A stretch of 64,000 bases of DNA, from contig CAMZGS010000006.1 in assembly GCA_947306475.1 (NCBI GenBank), forward strand, positions 1 to 64,000, given 5' to 3'. Shown here piece after piece: positions 16,517 to 27,264 of the stretch; position 1 is the stretch's first letter, and every line of letters starts with the position of its first letter. The notes beneath the pieces were generated by a model. The model worked only from the letters and a program-made list of their open reading frames with translations, was not told the origin of the DNA and did no database searches. This DNA is from an uncultured Comamonas sp. Lineage in GTDB: Bacteria; Pseudomonadota; Gammaproteobacteria; Burkholderiales; Burkholderiaceae_C. A program made the position numbers and the translations under genes.

Positions 16517-19500
16517 ATGAACGCACCGATCGCACAGGCTGCCCTGCTGGCCGCTGCTGCTGAGCCCACCCGCTTGCGGGAGATTCCGTACAACTACACC
16601 TCGTTTTCCGACAAGGAAATCGTCATCCGCCTGCTGGGCGCGCGTGCCTGGGAGGTGTTGCAGCGCCTGCGCTCGGAGCGGCGCACCGGGCGCTCGGCGC
16701 GCATGCTGTACGAAGTGCTGGGCGACATCTGGGTCGTGCAGCGCAACCCCTACCTGCAGGATGATCTGCTGCACAGCAGCGAGCGGCGCAGTCAGCTGGT
16801 GCAGGCCATGCGCCACCGCCTGGCCGAGGTGCAGAAGCGCCGTCGTCCGCAGGAGGACCCGGAGCGCGATGCCCTGGTGGGCGAGCTGGTGGATGCGGCC
16901 GAGCGTGCCGTGCAGGAGTTCGAGCGCATGTTCGCCCAGGCCGCGCAGCTGCGCGAGCAGGTGCGCCGCACGCTCGGGCGTCTGACGCACAAGGACAACA
17001 TCAAGTTCGACGGCATGTCGCGCGTCAGCCATGTGACCGACGCCACCGACTGGCGCGTGGAATATCCGTTCGTCGTGCTCACGCCCGATTCCGAGGCCGA
17101 AATGGCGGCCCTGGTCAAGGGCTGCATCGAGCTGGAGCTGACCATCATTCCGCGTGGCGGCGGCACCGGCTACACCGGTGGCGCGATCCCGCTGACCTGG
17201 CGCTCCGTGGTCATCAACACCGAAAAGCTGGACGCCATCACGCCCGTGGAGATGGTGCAGCTGCCCGGTCTGGACAAGCCCGTGCCCACGGTCTGGACCG
17301 AAGCCGGCGTGGTCACGCAGCGCGTGGCCGAGGCGGCCGAGGCCGCTGGCTATGTGTTTGCGGTGGATCCGACCTCGATTGAAGCCTCGTGCATCGGCGG
17401 CAACATCGCCATGAATGCGGGCGGCAAGAAGGCCGTGCTGTGGGGCACGGCGCTGGACAACCTGGCCAGCTGGCGCATGGTCACGCCCGATGCCGAGTGG
17501 CTGGAAGTCACGCGCATCGGTCATAACCTGGGCAAGATCCACGATGCCGAGATGGCCAGCTTCGAGCTGCGCTACTACGCCGCCGATGGCAAGACCCCTT
17601 TGCGCACCGAGCGCCTGGACATCCCCGGCCACAAGTTCCGCAAGGAAGGCCTGGGCAAGGACGTGACGGACAAGTTCCTCTCGGGCCTGCCCGGCGTGCA
17701 GAAGGAGGGTACGGACGGCATCATCACCAGCGCGCGCTGGGTGGTGCACCGCATGCCCGAGCACACCCGCACCGTGTGCCTGGAGTTCTTTGGCAGCGCC
17801 AAGCTGGCGGTGCCCAGCATTGTCGAAATCAAGAACTACATGTTCGAGGAGCAAAAACGCAGCGGCGTGCTGCTGGCCGGCCTCGAACACCTGGACGACC
17901 GCTACCTCAAGGCCGTGGGCTACACCACCAAGAGCAAGAAGGGCGGCGGCCAGCTGCCCAAGATGGTGCTGATCGGCGATATCGTGGGCGACGACGCCGA
18001 CGAAGTGGCGCGCGTCACCAGCGAAGTGGTGCGCCTGGCCAACACACGCAGCGGCGAGGGCTTTGTCGCTGTCAGTGCCGAGGCGCGCAAGAAATTCTGG
18101 CTGGACCGCAAGCGCACGGCGGCCATTTCCAAGCACACCAACGCCTTCAAGATCAACGAGGACGTGGTGATTCCGCTGGAGCGCATGTGGGAGTACACCG
18201 ACGGCATCGAGCGCATCAACATCGAGCTGTCGCTGCGCAACAAGCTGGCGCTGTGCGATGCGTTGCTGGCCTTCCTGGCCCAGGGCAACCTGCCGCTGGG
18301 TCACACCGATGCCAAGGAAATCTCCAGCGCCGAACTGCTCGAAGACCGCGTGCACCAGGCGCAGGAGCTGGTGCAGACCGTGCGTGCCCAATGGGCCGAC
18401 TGGCTGACGAATGTGGAGACGCTGTTCCCTGAGCTGCAAGAGCACCGTCTGCGCGCCAGCTGGAAGACGCAGCTCAAAGCGCCGCTGGCGCAGATCTTCA
18501 GCGGTCAGGCTTTCCAGCCGGTGCTGGCAGAAATCAACGCCATTCACCAGCGCGTGCTCAAGGGCCGCGTGTGGGTGGCGCTGCACATGCACGCCGGCGA
18601 CGGCAATGTGCACACCAACATTCCGGTCAACTCCGACGACTACGAGATGCTGCAAACCGCGCACGAAGCGGTGGCACGCATCATGCAGCTGGCGCGCAGC
18701 CTGGACGGCGTGATCTCGGGCGAGCACGGCATCGGCATCACCAAGCTGGAGTTCCTCTCCGACGAAGAGCTGGCCCCCTTTGCCGAGTACAAAAAGCGCA
18801 TCGACCCGCATGGGCGCTTCAACCGCGGCAAGCTGATCCGCGAAAAGGGCGGACTGGTGCCGGCCGAATCGCCGCGTGAGGCGCTGATGTTTGCCGACCT
18901 GACCAATGCCTACACGCCGTCGTTCGGCCTGATGGGCTATGAGTCGATCATCATGCAGCAGTCCGACATTGGCGAGATTGCCAATTCGGTCAAGGACTGC
19001 CTGCGCTGCGGCAAGTGCAAGCCGGTGTGCAACACGCACATTCCGCGCGCCAACCTGCTGTACTCGCCGCGCAACAAGATTCTGGCCACCTCGCTGCTGG
19101 TCGAAGCCTTCCTGTACGAAGAGCAGACACGCCGTGGCGTCTCCAGCCACCACTGGCAGGAGTTTGAAGACGTGGCCGAGCACTGCACCGTGTGCCACAA
19201 GTGCTTTACGCCCTGCCCGGTGAAGATCGACTTTGGCGATGTGTCCATGAACATGCGCAACCTGCTGCGCAAGATGGACAAGAAGAGCTTCAACCCCGGC
19301 GCCACGCTGGCCATGTCGCTGCTCAACAGCACCGAGCCCAAGACCATCAAGCTGCTGCGCAGCGGCGTGGTCGGCGTGGGCTACAAGGCCCAGCGTCTGG
19401 CGGCCGACGTGCTCTCCACCGTCACCAGGCCGCAGATGCAGCGCCCGCCCGCCACGGTGGGCAAGGCCAGCATCAAGGAGCAGGTGATCCACTTCGTCAA

Positions 19501-20413
19501 CAAGAAACTGCCCGGTGGCCTGCCCAGCAAGACGGCGCGCGCGCTCCTGGATATCGAGAACAAGGAATACATCCCCATCATCCGCAACCCGCAGACCACC
19601 ACGGCCGAGACCGAGGCGGTGTTCTACTTCCCCGGCTGCGGCTCCGAGCGCCTGTTCAGCCAGGTGGGTCTGGCCACCCAGGCCATGCTCTGGCATGCGG
19701 GTGTGCAGACGGTGCTGCCCCCCGGCTACATGTGCTGCGGCTACCCGCAGCGCGGCAATGGCCAGTACGACCTGGCCAACCAGATGATCACCAACAACCG
19801 GGTGCAATTCCACCGCCTGTCCACCACGCTCAACTACCTGGACATCAAGACCGTGGTGGTCTCGTGCGGCACCTGCTACGACCAGCTGGCCGGCTACGAA
19901 TTCGACAAGATCTTTCCCGGCTGCCGCATCATCGACATCCACGAGTTCCTGCTGGAAAAGGGCATCACCTTGCCGCAAGGCCAGGGCGGCTACCTGTACC
20001 ACGACCCCTGCCACAGCCCGCTGAAGCAGCAGGACCCGATGAAGACCGTCAAGGCCCTGGTGGGCGATGGCGTCATCAAGAGCGAGCGCTGCTGCGGCGA
20101 GTCGGGCACGCTGGGCGTCTCGCGCCCGGACATTTCCACGCAGATCCGCTTCCGCAAGGAGCAGGAAATCAAAAAGGGCGAAGCCCAGCTGCGCGCCAGC
20201 GGCGCCGTGGGCGCGCAGGACAACATCAAGATCCTGACCAGTTGCCCCAGCTGCCTGCAAGGCGTCTCGCGCTATGCCAACGACCTGCAGACCGGACTGC
20301 TGGAAGCCGACTACATCGTCATCGAGATGTGCCGCAAGATCCTGGGCGAGAACTGGCTGCCCGAGTTCGTGCAGCGCGCCAACGCCGGTGGCATCGAAAG
20401 GGTGCTGCTGTGA
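16517..20413 (+). CDS. Fused FAD-linked 2-hydroxyacid dehydrogenase with Fe-S/CCG domains (DUF3683 family)
   Basis: This 1298-residue membrane-associated or soluble oxidoreductase combines subunits that are separate in glycolate oxidase (GlcD plus GlcF). An N-terminal DUF3683-like region (about 1-170) precedes an FAD-binding PCMH domain (about 190-420, [17 protein letters not shown]) and an FAD-oxidase C-terminal domain (about 560-800, [28 protein letters not shown]). Then come two 4Fe-4S clusters (C828 onward, [12 protein letters not shown]890 onward, [11 protein letters not shown]) and two CCG domains (about 1036-1077 and 1160-1200, CCGYP and CCGESG). It probably oxidises D-lactate, glycolate or D-2-hydroxyglutarate and passes electrons to quinone. 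The exact substrate is not evident. The ATG at 16517 removes an unsupported upstream extension. Confidence 0.88.
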   Translation: MNAPIAQAALLAAAAEPTRLREIPYNYTSFSDKEIVIRLLGARAWEVLQRLRSERRTGRSARMLYEVLGDIWVVQRNPYLQDDLLHSSERRSQLVQAMRHRLAEVQKRRRPQEDPERDALVGELVDAAERAVQEFERMFAQAAQLREQVRRTLGRLTHKDNIKFDGMSRVSHVTDATDWRVEYPFVVLTPDSEAEMAALVKGCIELELTIIPRGGGTGYTGGAIPLTWRSVVINTEKLDAITPVEMVQLPGLDKPVPTVWTEAGVVTQRVAEAAEAAGYVFAVDPTSIEASCIGGNIAMNAGGKKAVLWGTALDNLASWRMVTPDAEWLEVTRIGHNLGKIHDAEMASFELRYYAADGKTPLRTERLDIPGHKFRKEGLGKDVTDKFLSGLPGVQKEGTDGIITSARWVVHRMPEHTRTVCLEFFGSAKLAVPSIVEIKNYMFEEQKRSGVLLAGLEHLDDRYLKAVGYTTKSKKGGGQLPKMVLIGDIVGDDADEVARVTSEVVRLANTRSGEGFVAVSAEARKKFWLDRKRTAAISKHTNAFKINEDVVIPLERMWEYTDGIERINIELSLRNKLALCDALLAFLAQGNLPLGHTDAKEISSAELLEDRVHQAQELVQTVRAQWADWLTNVETLFPELQEHRLRASWKTQLKAPLAQIFSGQAFQPVLAEINAIHQRVLKGRVWVALHMHAGDGNVHTNIPVNSDDYEMLQTAHEAVARIMQLARSLDGVISGEHGIGITKLEFLSDEELAPFAEYKKRIDPHGRFNRGKLIREKGGLVPAESPREALMFADLTNAYTPSFGLMGYESIIMQQSDIGEIANSVKDCLRCGKCKPVCNTHIPRANLLYSPRNKILATSLLVEAFLYEEQTRRGVSSHHWQEFEDVAEHCTVCHKCFTPCPVKIDFGDVSMNMRNLLRKMDKKSFNPGATLAMSLLNSTEPKTIKLLRSGVVGVGYKAQRLAADVLSTVTRPQMQRPPATVGKASIKEQVIHFVNKKLPGGLPSKTARALLDIENKEYIPIIRNPQTTTAETEAVFYFPGCGSERLFSQVGLATQAMLWHAGVQTVLPPGYMCCGYPQRGNGQYDLANQMITNNRVQFHRLSTTLNYLDIKTVVVSCGTCYDQLAGYEFDKIFPGCRIIDIHEFLLEKGITLPQGQGGYLYHDPCHSPLKQQDPMKTVKALVGDGVIKSERCCGESGTLGVSRPDISTQIRFRKEQEIKKGEAQLRASGAVGAQDNIKILTSCPSCLQGVSRYANDLQTGLLEADYIVIEMCRKILGENWLPEFVQRANAGGIERVLL

Positions 20414-20829
20414 GTTGCGTGCTGTGCCGGGAAGCCGGTGGCCAGCTGATCTGGCAGGGCGAGAAGCTGCGCCTGATTCGCGCGCAGGAGGCGGGCTTTC
20501 CCGCTTTTTACCGCATCGTCTGGAACGCGCACGTCGCTGAGTTCTCCGACCTCTCGCGCCCCGAGCGCGAGCACTGCATGCAGGCGGTGGCGCTGGTCGA
20601 ACAGGTGCTGCGCGCGCAGCTGGCCCCGGCCAAGATCAACCTGGCCACGCTGGGCAACATGGTGCCGCATCTGCACTGGCACATCATTGCCCGCTTTGCC
20701 TGGGACAGCCACTTCCCCGCCCCCGTGTGGGCCAGCGCCCAGCGCCCGCGCGATCTGGCCCAGGAAGCAGCGCTGGAGCGGCAGCTGGCGCAACTTGATG
20801 CACTGCTGGCCCGGACCCTGTCTGAATAG
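20410..20829 (+). CDS. HIT family protein
   Basis: This 139-residue HIT-domain nucleotide hydrolase/transferase carries the histidine triad in VPHLHWHII (H87, H89, H91). The N-terminal CVLCREAGG supplies a CxxC typical of bacterial HIT proteins in this group. It starts at GTG 20410, overlapping the flavoprotein stop (GTGA), so it is co-translated. Nucleoside-phosphoramidate or dinucleotide hydrolysis is the family activity; the physiological substrate is unknown. Confidence 0.88.
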   Translation: MSCVLCREAGGQLIWQGEKLRLIRAQEAGFPAFYRIVWNAHVAEFSDLSRPEREHCMQAVALVEQVLRAQLAPAKINLATLGNMVPHLHWHIIARFAWDSHFPAPVWASAQRPRDLAQEAALERQLAQLDALLARTLSE

Positions 20830-20832
20830 TTA

Positions 20833-20930
20833 TGAAAAAAGGAGCTGCTTGCGCTTGTGCTACCTGGATATTCGATGAAAAAATCATCTGAAATATAGAG
20901 CTGACAGGCGCTGACAGCTATTGTTTTAAG
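20833..20930. repeat. Comamonad intergenic palindrome, copy C (degenerate)
   Basis: It begins AAAAAAGGAGCTGCTTGCGC (from 20834) with inner partial arms TGGATATTCGAT / ATCTGAAATATAG and a right outer arm GGCGCTGACAGC. The right arm and T-run are weaker than in copies A and D, so it may be an eroded copy. It separates the flavoprotein-HIT pair from the DUF971-ubi genes. Confidence 0.7.
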
Positions 20931-20938
20931 GAAAGCGT

Positions 20939-21361
20939 ATGGCTTCTTCCCCCATCCCCGAGAGCATTGAAGTGCGCGCCGCCTCGCGCGTGCTGGCGCT
21001 GGGTTATGCCGATGGCACGGTGTTTGAGCTGCCCTTCGAGCTGCTGCGCGTGTACTCGCCTTCGGCCGAAGTCATGGGCCATGGCCCGGGGCAGGAGACC
21101 TTGCAGACCGGCAAGCGCCTGGTGCAGATCACCGACCTGGAGCCGGTGGGGCACTACGCCATCAAGCCGCTGTTCAGCGACGGCCACGCCTCGGGCATCT
21201 TCACCTGGGACTACCTGTACCAGCTGGGCACGCAAAAGGACGTGCTGTGGCAGCAGTACCTGGACAAGCTGGCCGTCGCCGGCCTGTCGCGCGATGCCGA
21301 TATGTCCGCACCGGGCAGCGCTGGTCACGGCTGTGGCAGCGGCAGCTGCGGCTGCCACTGA
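20939..21361 (+). CDS. DUF971 (gamma-butyrobetaine hydroxylase N-terminal-like) protein
   Basis: This 140-residue protein of the DUF971 family has the pattern LALGYADGTVFELPFELLRVYSPSAEV and ends in a Cys/Gly/His-rich tail (HGCGSGSCGCH) that could bind a metal or Fe-S cluster. Such proteins are encoded just upstream of ubiE in many Betaproteobacteria, which hints at a role linked to ubiquinone or Fe-S metabolism, but no activity is established. The ATG at 20939 is 8 bases after AAGGAAA. Confidence 0.85.
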   Translation: MASSPIPESIEVRAASRVLALGYADGTVFELPFELLRVYSPSAEVMGHGPGQETLQTGKRLVQITDLEPVGHYAIKPLFSDGHASGIFTWDYLYQLGTQKDVLWQQYLDKLAVAGLSRDADMSAPGSAGHGCGSGSCGCH

Positions 21362-21440
21362 TGCCGCACGCTATATTTGCCCGGCCATATCCCTGCAACC
21401 ACCCGCAACCTCACTCCAACGGTAAAGAAACGGCACAGCC

Positions 21441-22172
21441 ATGAGCAGCACACATTTCGGTTTTGAAACCGTCGATGAAAACGAAAAGGCCCGGCGCGTG
21501 CGCGGGGTGTTCGACTCCGTGGCCAGCAAGTACGACATCATGAACGACCTGATGTCCGGCGGCCTGCACCGCGCCTGGAAGGCCTATACCGTCATGGTGG
21601 CCAACCTCAAGGAGGGCGACCAGGTGCTGGACATTGCCGGCGGCACGGGCGACCTGTCCATGGCCTTTGCCAAAAAAGTGGGCAACACCGGGCGCGTGGT
21701 GCATACCGATATCAACGAAGCCATGCTGCGTGTGGGGCGCGACCGCCTGACCGACAAGGGCCTGATCCTGCCCACGCTGGTCTGTGATGCGGAAAAGCTG
21801 CCCTTCCCCGACAAGCACTTCAATCTGGTCAGCGTCGCCTTTGGTCTGCGCAACATGACGCACAAGGACGTGGCGCTCAAGGAAATGTGCCGCGTCCTCA
21901 AGCCCGGCGGCAAGCTGCTGGTGCTGGAGTTCTCCAGGGTCGCCAAGCCGCTGGAAAAGGCCTACGACTGGTATTCCTTCAACATCCTGCCGCGCCTGGG
22001 CTCCCTGGTGGCAGGGGATGCCGACAGCTACCGCTATCTGGCCGAATCGATCCGCATGCACCCCGGCCAGGAAGAGCTCAAGACCATGATGCAGCAGGCC
22101 GGCTTTGGCCACGTGGACTACCACAACATGACCGCCGGCGTGGTGGCGCTGCACGTGGGCATCAAGTGCTGA
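21441..22172 (+). CDS. ubiE: Ubiquinone/menaquinone C-methyltransferase UbiE
   Basis: This SAM-dependent enzyme C-methylates 2-polyprenyl-6-methoxy-1,4-benzoquinol in ubiquinone synthesis. It has 243 residues. The N-terminal [25 protein letters not shown] is a UbiE hallmark, the SAM motif I is [17 protein letters not shown], and the C-terminal [13 protein letters not shown] closes it as in E. coli (251 residues). It is the first recognisable ubi gene of a run that includes ubiJ and ubiB. Confidence 0.97.
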   Translation: MSSTHFGFETVDENEKARRVRGVFDSVASKYDIMNDLMSGGLHRAWKAYTVMVANLKEGDQVLDIAGGTGDLSMAFAKKVGNTGRVVHTDINEAMLRVGRDRLTDKGLILPTLVCDAEKLPFPDKHFNLVSVAFGLRNMTHKDVALKEMCRVLKPGGKLLVLEFSRVAKPLEKAYDWYSFNILPRLGSLVAGDADSYRYLAESIRMHPGQEELKTMMQQAGFGHVDYHNMTAGVVALHVGIKC

Positions 22173-22311
22173 GTCGGCACTCAGGTGCATCCGGATGTTG
22201 TTATAAAGCGACAAATAGTGAAAGAACGCACGACGCGGTCAGCGCATTGACCCGGATCGCGTTAACACTCAGGTCTCTTCATCATTAATTTTTTATTTTC
22301 TGGAGCAAACA

Positions 22312-23286
22312 ATGAAAAAACTATGGGTGGTGACTTTGACCGCAGTGCTGCTGCTTGCGCAGCCGCTGGCCGAAGCCAAGCGCCTGGGTGGCGGCGGCTC
22401 AATGGGCCGCCAGTCCAGCAACGTAACCCAGCGTCAGGCCACCCCACCGGCAGCTCCTGCCCGTCAGCAGAACGCGCAGCAGCAGCAACAGCCGGCCAAG
22501 CAGCCGGGGCAGGCGGCCAACACGGCGGCGCAAACCCCGGCCAAGAAGCCCTGGGGCGCCATGCTCGGCGGTCTGGCCGCTGGCCTGGGTCTGGCCTGGC
22601 TGGCCAACAGCCTGGGTCTGGGTGAAGCCTTCGGCAACATCCTGCTGATTGCCCTGCTGGCCATGGTGGCCTTTGCCATCTTTCGCCTGCTGCGCCGCCC
22701 GCGTGCTGCCGCTGCGCCCTATGCCTTCCAGACCCCGGTGCCTGCCGGCGTGAATGCCACCACGCCGTCCCAGTACAAGCCGGACAAGGTGGGCAACGAC
22801 GCCTCGGCCCGTCCCTGGGAGCAGTTTGGTCAGGCAGCCCCAGTTGCTGGCGGCAGCATGATTGGCTCGGCCCTGGCCGGTGCCCAACCCACCTGGGATG
22901 TGCCTGCCGACTTCGACACCCAAGGCTTTCTGGACGCTGCGCAGCGCAACTTCATGCTGTTGCAGGCCGCCTGGGACAAGGCCGACATTGCCACCCTGCG
23001 CTCGATGATGACCGACGAAATGCTGGCCGAAGTGCGCCAGCAACTGGCCGAGCGTGAGGCCGAGGCCAATGGCCAGCCCAACATCACCCGCATCGAGGGC
23101 CTGCAGGCCCAGCTGCTGGGCATCGAGGACCAGGGCGACGTGTATCTGGCCAGCGTGGAGTTCTCCGGCCTGAGCAGCGAAGAGCAGGGCGCAGGCCTGA
23201 GCCCCTTCCGCGAAGTGTGGAACATGGCCAAGCCCAAGCAGGGCAATGGCGGCTGGCTGGTCGCCGGATTGCAGGCTTTGAGCTAA
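22312..23286 (+). CDS. Tim44-domain membrane protein
   Basis: This 324-residue protein starts with a signal sequence (residues 1-22, ending AEA/K), then a Gln/Pro/Ala-rich linker, two hydrophobic segments around 83-105 and 108-125, and a C-terminal Tim44-like domain (about 200-320; DTQGFLDAAQRNFMLLQAAWDKAD, REVWNMAKP). In bacteria this domain's role is unclear. Conserved placement between ubiE and ubiJ/ubiB in Comamonadaceae suggests a membrane role near the quinone pathway. TGGAG precedes the ATG. Confidence 0.82.
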   Translation: MKKLWVVTLTAVLLLAQPLAEAKRLGGGGSMGRQSSNVTQRQATPPAAPARQQNAQQQQQPAKQPGQAANTAAQTPAKKPWGAMLGGLAAGLGLAWLANSLGLGEAFGNILLIALLAMVAFAIFRLLRRPRAAAAPYAFQTPVPAGVNATTPSQYKPDKVGNDASARPWEQFGQAAPVAGGSMIGSALAGAQPTWDVPADFDTQGFLDAAQRNFMLLQAAWDKADIATLRSMMTDEMLAEVRQQLAEREAEANGQPNITRIEGLQAQLLGIEDQGDVYLASVEFSGLSSEEQGAGLSPFREVWNMAKPKQGNGGWLVAGLQALS

Positions 23287-23319
23287 GGCCTTTGGCGTAT
23301 CCAAGATAATCGGGGGACT

Positions 23320-23865
23320 ATGGCAACACAGTCCCCCTTTTCCTTGCTCGGCAATCTGGCCGAGCGCGCGGCCCAGGTCGTTCAGCCGCCGGCCTGGCTG
23401 GTGCATGAAGGCCAACAGCGCCTGGTGCTTTTCCTCAACCACGTGCTCATGCAGGAGCCCCTGGCCATGGAGCGCCTGGTGCGCCAGAGTGGCCGGGTGG
23501 CGCTGGTGCAGTGGCGCCAGTTCTCGCTGGCGCTGCTGGTGACCCCGGCAGGTCTGTTCAACCTGGCGCCGGAAGGTGCCAGACCCGATCTGCGTCTGGA
23601 AGTGACCAACACCAACCCCTTCTCCCTGGTGCAGGCCGCGCTGCGCGGCGACAAGCCCAGCATCCGCATCGAGGGCGATGTGCAGCTGGCCGCCGATCTG
23701 CAATGGCTGGCCGACAACGTCTCCTGGGATGTGGAGGAGGATCTGGCGCGCGTGATTGGCGACGTGCCGGCCCACACCCTGGCCAGCCTGGCGCGCTCGG
23801 CCATGCAGGCGGTGCGCCAGTTCGTGGGACGCCGCGCGGGCGATGGCGCCCAGCAGCTGGCATAA
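23320..23865 (+). CDS. ubiJ: Ubiquinone biosynthesis accessory factor UbiJ (SCP2 domain)
   Basis: This 181-residue protein has an N-terminal SCP2-like lipid-binding domain and a hydrophilic C-terminus ([22 protein letters not shown]), typical of UbiJ. In E. coli UbiJ and UbiK form a lipid-binding part of the soluble Ubi complex. It sits 33 bases after the Tim44 gene and 11 bases before ubiB, so probably one operon. Confidence 0.9.
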   Translation: MATQSPFSLLGNLAERAAQVVQPPAWLVHEGQQRLVLFLNHVLMQEPLAMERLVRQSGRVALVQWRQFSLALLVTPAGLFNLAPEGARPDLRLEVTNTNPFSLVQAALRGDKPSIRIEGDVQLAADLQWLADNVSWDVEEDLARVIGDVPAHTLASLARSAMQAVRQFVGRRAGDGAQQLA

Positions 23866-23876
23866 AGCAGCACTCC

Positions 23877-25445
23877 ATGAACCGCTTCTTTCGTGCGTGG
23901 ACCATTCTCTGGGTGGTGCTGCGCTATGGGCTGGATGAGCTGGTGCTCTCCAGCTTTCGGCACCCCTGGCTGCACCTGCTGCGCCGCATCCTCACCATCG
24001 GGCGGCGCCTGGACGCGCCGCGCGGTCAGCGTCTGCGTCAGGCGCTGGAAGAGCTGGGGCCGATCTTTGTCAAGTTTGGTCAGGTGCTGTCCACGCGCAG
24101 CGACCTGCTGCCACCCGATGTGGCCGAAGAGCTGGCCAGGTTGCAAGACCGCGTGCCGCCCTTCGATCCGCAGATTGCGGTCGATACGATTGAGAAATCG
24201 TTTCGCAAGCCGATCAGCGAAATCTTTCTGAGCTTTGAGCGCCAGCCCGTGGCCAGCGCCTCGATTGCCCAGGTGCACTTTGCCACCATCCGCGACCGCG
24301 ACGGGCAGGAGCGCGAAGTCGCCGTCAAGGTGCTGCGCCCGGGGATGAAGCGCGTCATCGAAAAAGACCTGGCGCTGATGCACATGATGGCCGGCTGGGT
24401 GGAGCGGCTGTCGAGCGACGGCAAGCGCCTCAAGCCGCGTGAGGTGGTGGCCGAGTTCGACATGTACCTCAACGACGAGCTCGACCTGGTGCGCGAAGCC
24501 TCCAACGCCACGCAGCTGCGTCGCAACATGCAGGGGCTGGATCTGCTGCTGGTGCCGGAGGTGTTCTGGGACTTCTGCCACACCGACGTGATGGTCATGG
24601 AGCGTATGCACGGCGTACCCATCAGCCAGGTGGACAAGCTGCGCGAAGCCGGGGTGGACATCCCCAAGCTGGCGCGCGATGGCGTGACCATTTTCTTCAC
24701 CCAGGTGTTTCGCGATGGTTTTTTCCACGCCGACATGCACCCGGGCAACATCATGGTCAGCCTGGCGCCCGAAACCTTTGGGCGCTATATCTCGCTGGAC
24801 TTTGGCATCGTGGGCGCGCTCACCGAGTTCGACAAGGAATATCTGGCGCAGAACTTCACCGCGTTCTTCCGCCGCGACTACAAGCGCGTGGCCGAGCTGC
24901 ACATCGAAAGCGGCTGGGTGCCGGCCAACACGCGCGTCGAAGCGCTGGAAGCGGCCATCCGCAGCGTCTGCGAGCCGTACTTCGATCGGCCACTGGCGGA
25001 GATCTCGCTGGGCATGGTGCTGATGCGCCTGTTCCAGACCTCGCGCCGCTTTCAGGTGGAGATTCAGCCGCAGCTGGTGCTGCTGCAAAAGACGCTGCTC
25101 AACATCGAAGGTCTGGGGCGCCAGCTCGACCCCAATCTGGACCTGTGGAGCACGGCCAAGCCCTTCCTGGAAAAGTGGATGCTGGAGCAAATGGGCCCGC
25201 AGCGCCTGTGGAGCGAGCTCAAGGCGCAGGCGCCGCGCTACGCCAAGATCCTGCCCGATCTGCCGCGCCTGCTGCACGACTACCTGCAGCGCAAGGACCA
25301 GGGCCAGCACACGGCCATCGCGCAAGAGCTGCTGCGCGAGCAGCGGCGTACCAACCGCCTGCTGCAGGGCATCATTTACGGCTTCATGGGTTTTCTGTTC
25401 GGGCTGCTGGCCATGCAGGTACTGCTGCGCTGGCAGGGCTTCTAA
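23877..25445 (+). CDS. ubiB: Ubiquinone biosynthesis kinase/ATPase UbiB
   Basis: This atypical kinase-like ATPase of the ADCK/COQ8 family is needed for ubiquinone synthesis. It has 522 residues with the KxGQ motif as [15 protein letters not shown] (about residue 63), the A-rich-loop region [12 protein letters not shown], the [10 protein letters not shown] lysine, the catalytic [15 protein letters not shown] and the metal-binding LDFGIVGAL. One or two C-terminal membrane helices ([20 protein letters not shown]) anchor it. Its stop overlaps the first bases of palindrome copy D. Confidence 0.97.
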   Translation: MNRFFRAWTILWVVLRYGLDELVLSSFRHPWLHLLRRILTIGRRLDAPRGQRLRQALEELGPIFVKFGQVLSTRSDLLPPDVAEELARLQDRVPPFDPQIAVDTIEKSFRKPISEIFLSFERQPVASASIAQVHFATIRDRDGQEREVAVKVLRPGMKRVIEKDLALMHMMAGWVERLSSDGKRLKPREVVAEFDMYLNDELDLVREASNATQLRRNMQGLDLLLVPEVFWDFCHTDVMVMERMHGVPISQVDKLREAGVDIPKLARDGVTIFFTQVFRDGFFHADMHPGNIMVSLAPETFGRYISLDFGIVGALTEFDKEYLAQNFTAFFRRDYKRVAELHIESGWVPANTRVEALEAAIRSVCEPYFDRPLAEISLGMVLMRLFQTSRRFQVEIQPQLVLLQKTLLNIEGLGRQLDPNLDLWSTAKPFLEKWMLEQMGPQRLWSELKAQAPRYAKILPDLPRLLHDYLQRKDQGQHTAIAQELLREQRRTNRLLQGIIYGFMGFLFGLLAMQVLLRWQGF

Positions 25446-25536
25446 AAAGAGAGCTGTTTGCGCTGATATTCATTGGTTTTCAGATTAAAAACAATTTGAA
25501 ACCAATGTAAATGGAGCGCGTGCAGCTCTCTTTTTT
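25444..25536. repeat. Comamonad intergenic palindrome, copy D
   Basis: The outer arms are AAAAAGAGAGCTG (25444-25456) and CAGCTCTCTTTTTT (25523-25536), with GCGCT/AGCGC inside. The inner arms are CATTGGTTTTCA and TTGAAACCAATG. The strong T-run makes it the likely terminator of the ubi operon. Confidence 0.85.
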
Positions 25537-25688
25537 ATTGCGCGTGCCGCCTGATGTGGCAAGAAGCCGACAAACGCAGTTTTTAGGCGCCAAAACATGG
25601 GGAAGTGTTGATAATCGCCCGTCCCGTCGGGGGGTACGCTGTGCCCCTGCTCCAACCAACCCCTTTGCTTGTTCTGGAGTTGCGCTCC

Positions 25689-27161
25689 ATGTTGCTCGCT
25701 TTCATTGCCGCCTATTTGCTGGTGTCGATTGGTATTGGTCTGTACGCTGCCCGGCGCGTGCACGGTACGGCGGACTACGCCGTTGCGGGGCGCTCGCTGC
25801 CGCTGTACATCGTGGTGGCGACCACGTTTGCCACCTGGTTTGGTTCGGAGCTGGTGCTGGGTGTCTCGGCCCAGTTTGTCCAGGAAGGTCTGGGCGGGGT
25901 GATTGAAGACCCGTTTGGCGCGGGTCTGTGCCTGGTGCTGGTGGGGCTGTTCTTTGCCTACAAGCTCTACAAGAAAAACCTCATCACCATTGGCGACTAC
26001 TACCGCCTGCGCTATGGCCGCACGATCGAGATGCTGTGCTCCATCATCATCATCTTCAGCTACCTGGGCTGGGTGGCGGCACAGGTGGCGGCGCTGGGCG
26101 TGGTGTTCAACATGCTCACGCAGGGCGCCATCTCCATGACCGCGGGCATGGTGCTGGGTACCTTCATCGTGCTGATCTACACGCTGTACGGCGGCATGTG
26201 GTCGGTGGCGATTACCGATCTGGTGCAGATGACCGTCATCTGCGCCGGCCTGATTGCCATTGCCTGGTGCGCAGCCGATCTGGCCGGTGGCGCGGGCGTG
26301 GTGGTCGATTACGCCGTCAGCGAGGGCAAGATGCGCTTTTTGCCGGTGGATGCCGACGGCAGGACCTGGCTGTTCTTCATCGCCTCGGGCATCACCATGA
26401 TGCTGGGCTCCATTCCGCAGCAGGACGTGTTCCAGCGCGTCATGTCCTCCAAGGATGCCCAGGTGGCGCAGCTGGGGCCGATCATCGGCGGCTCGCTCTA
26501 CATCCTGTTTGCCTTTGTGCCGATGTTTGCCGTCACCGCCGCCGTGCTGGTGATGCCGGAGACGGTCAGCGCGCTGATGGACGACGATCCGCAGAAGATC
26601 CTGCCCGCCCTGGTCATGAACCACATGCCCCTGCCGCTGCAGATTGCCTTCTTTGGCGCGCTGCTGTCGGCCATCATGTCCACCGCTTCGGCCACCATGC
26701 TGGCGCCTTCGACCGCGTTTGTGGAAAACATCCTGCGCAACATCAAGCCGGGCATGAGCGATGCCCAGACGCTCAAGGCCATGCGCCTGTCGGTGCTGGT
26801 CTTCACCATGTGCGTGCTGGTGTACGCCATCACCATGCAGGACAGCTCCATTTATGAAATGGTCTCGGGCGCCTACCAGGTGCCGCTGGTGGGCGCCTTC
26901 GTGCCCCTGGTGTTCGGCCTGTACTGGAAGCGTGCCACCACCCAGGGCGCCATCTTTGCCGTGGGCATGGGCATTGGCGCGTGGCTGCTGGTCATGGCCG
27001 TGCCCGGCTGGAGCGAAGCCTTCCCGCAGCAGCTGGCCGGCCTGCTGGCGGCGGCAACCGGCATGGTGGCCGGTTCCCTGCTGCCGCAGTGGGTGCGCAA
27101 TAGCCAGGACGCGGTGGTGCACTACGAGACCGACCCGGTGGCCGTGCCCGCCGCCGTGTGA
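25689..27161 (+). CDS. Sodium:solute symporter (SSS) family transporter
   Basis: This 490-residue integral membrane protein has about 13 predicted helices and imports a solute using sodium. Family features include the ADYAVAGRSLPLY segment near residue 30, ATWFGSELVLGVSAQFVQEGLGGVIEDPFG and LYGGMWSVAITDLVQMTVI. The combination resembles the VC/BldKB-like SSS subgroup rather than PutP or acetate (ActP) permeases, so the substrate is open. I chose the ATG at 25689, where the first membrane helix begins; an upstream frame adds a non-conserved leader. Confidence 0.87.
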   Translation: MLLAFIAAYLLVSIGIGLYAARRVHGTADYAVAGRSLPLYIVVATTFATWFGSELVLGVSAQFVQEGLGGVIEDPFGAGLCLVLVGLFFAYKLYKKNLITIGDYYRLRYGRTIEMLCSIIIIFSYLGWVAAQVAALGVVFNMLTQGAISMTAGMVLGTFIVLIYTLYGGMWSVAITDLVQMTVICAGLIAIAWCAADLAGGAGVVVDYAVSEGKMRFLPVDADGRTWLFFIASGITMMLGSIPQQDVFQRVMSSKDAQVAQLGPIIGGSLYILFAFVPMFAVTAAVLVMPETVSALMDDDPQKILPALVMNHMPLPLQIAFFGALLSAIMSTASATMLAPSTAFVENILRNIKPGMSDAQTLKAMRLSVLVFTMCVLVYAITMQDSSIYEMVSGAYQVPLVGAFVPLVFGLYWKRATTQGAIFAVGMGIGAWLLVMAVPGWSEAFPQQLAGLLAAATGMVAGSLLPQWVRNSQDAVVHYETDPVAVPAAV

Positions 27162-27191
27162 GCCTGAACGGCCGGCACAGGCCGGCCGACC

Positions 27192-27197
27192 TATAAT
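27192..27197 (+). promoter_or_regulatory. Candidate -10 box for the DUF502 gene and aspS
   Basis: A consensus TATAAT lies 68 bases before the DUF502 start. A GC palindrome (CGGCCGGC ... GCCGGCCG, about 27169-27188) sits immediately upstream where the -35 would be, so the -35 is weak and the palindrome could be an operator or the end of the symporter transcript. Confidence 0.45.
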
Positions 27198-27264
27198 CGC
27201 GGGTTTTGGGAAAATTTGCCGCAGCCCGCCCGTTCTGGCGCGCGGCTTGCCAGGGTCAACAAGG

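Noticed and set aside
16433-20260. A very long open frame on the minus strand (about 1275 codons) opposite the flavoprotein gene
   Set aside because: It is the codon-bias mirror of a real GC-rich gene; its translation is rich in Ala, Gly, His and Gln with no family motif, while the plus strand has clear FAD and Fe-S motifs.
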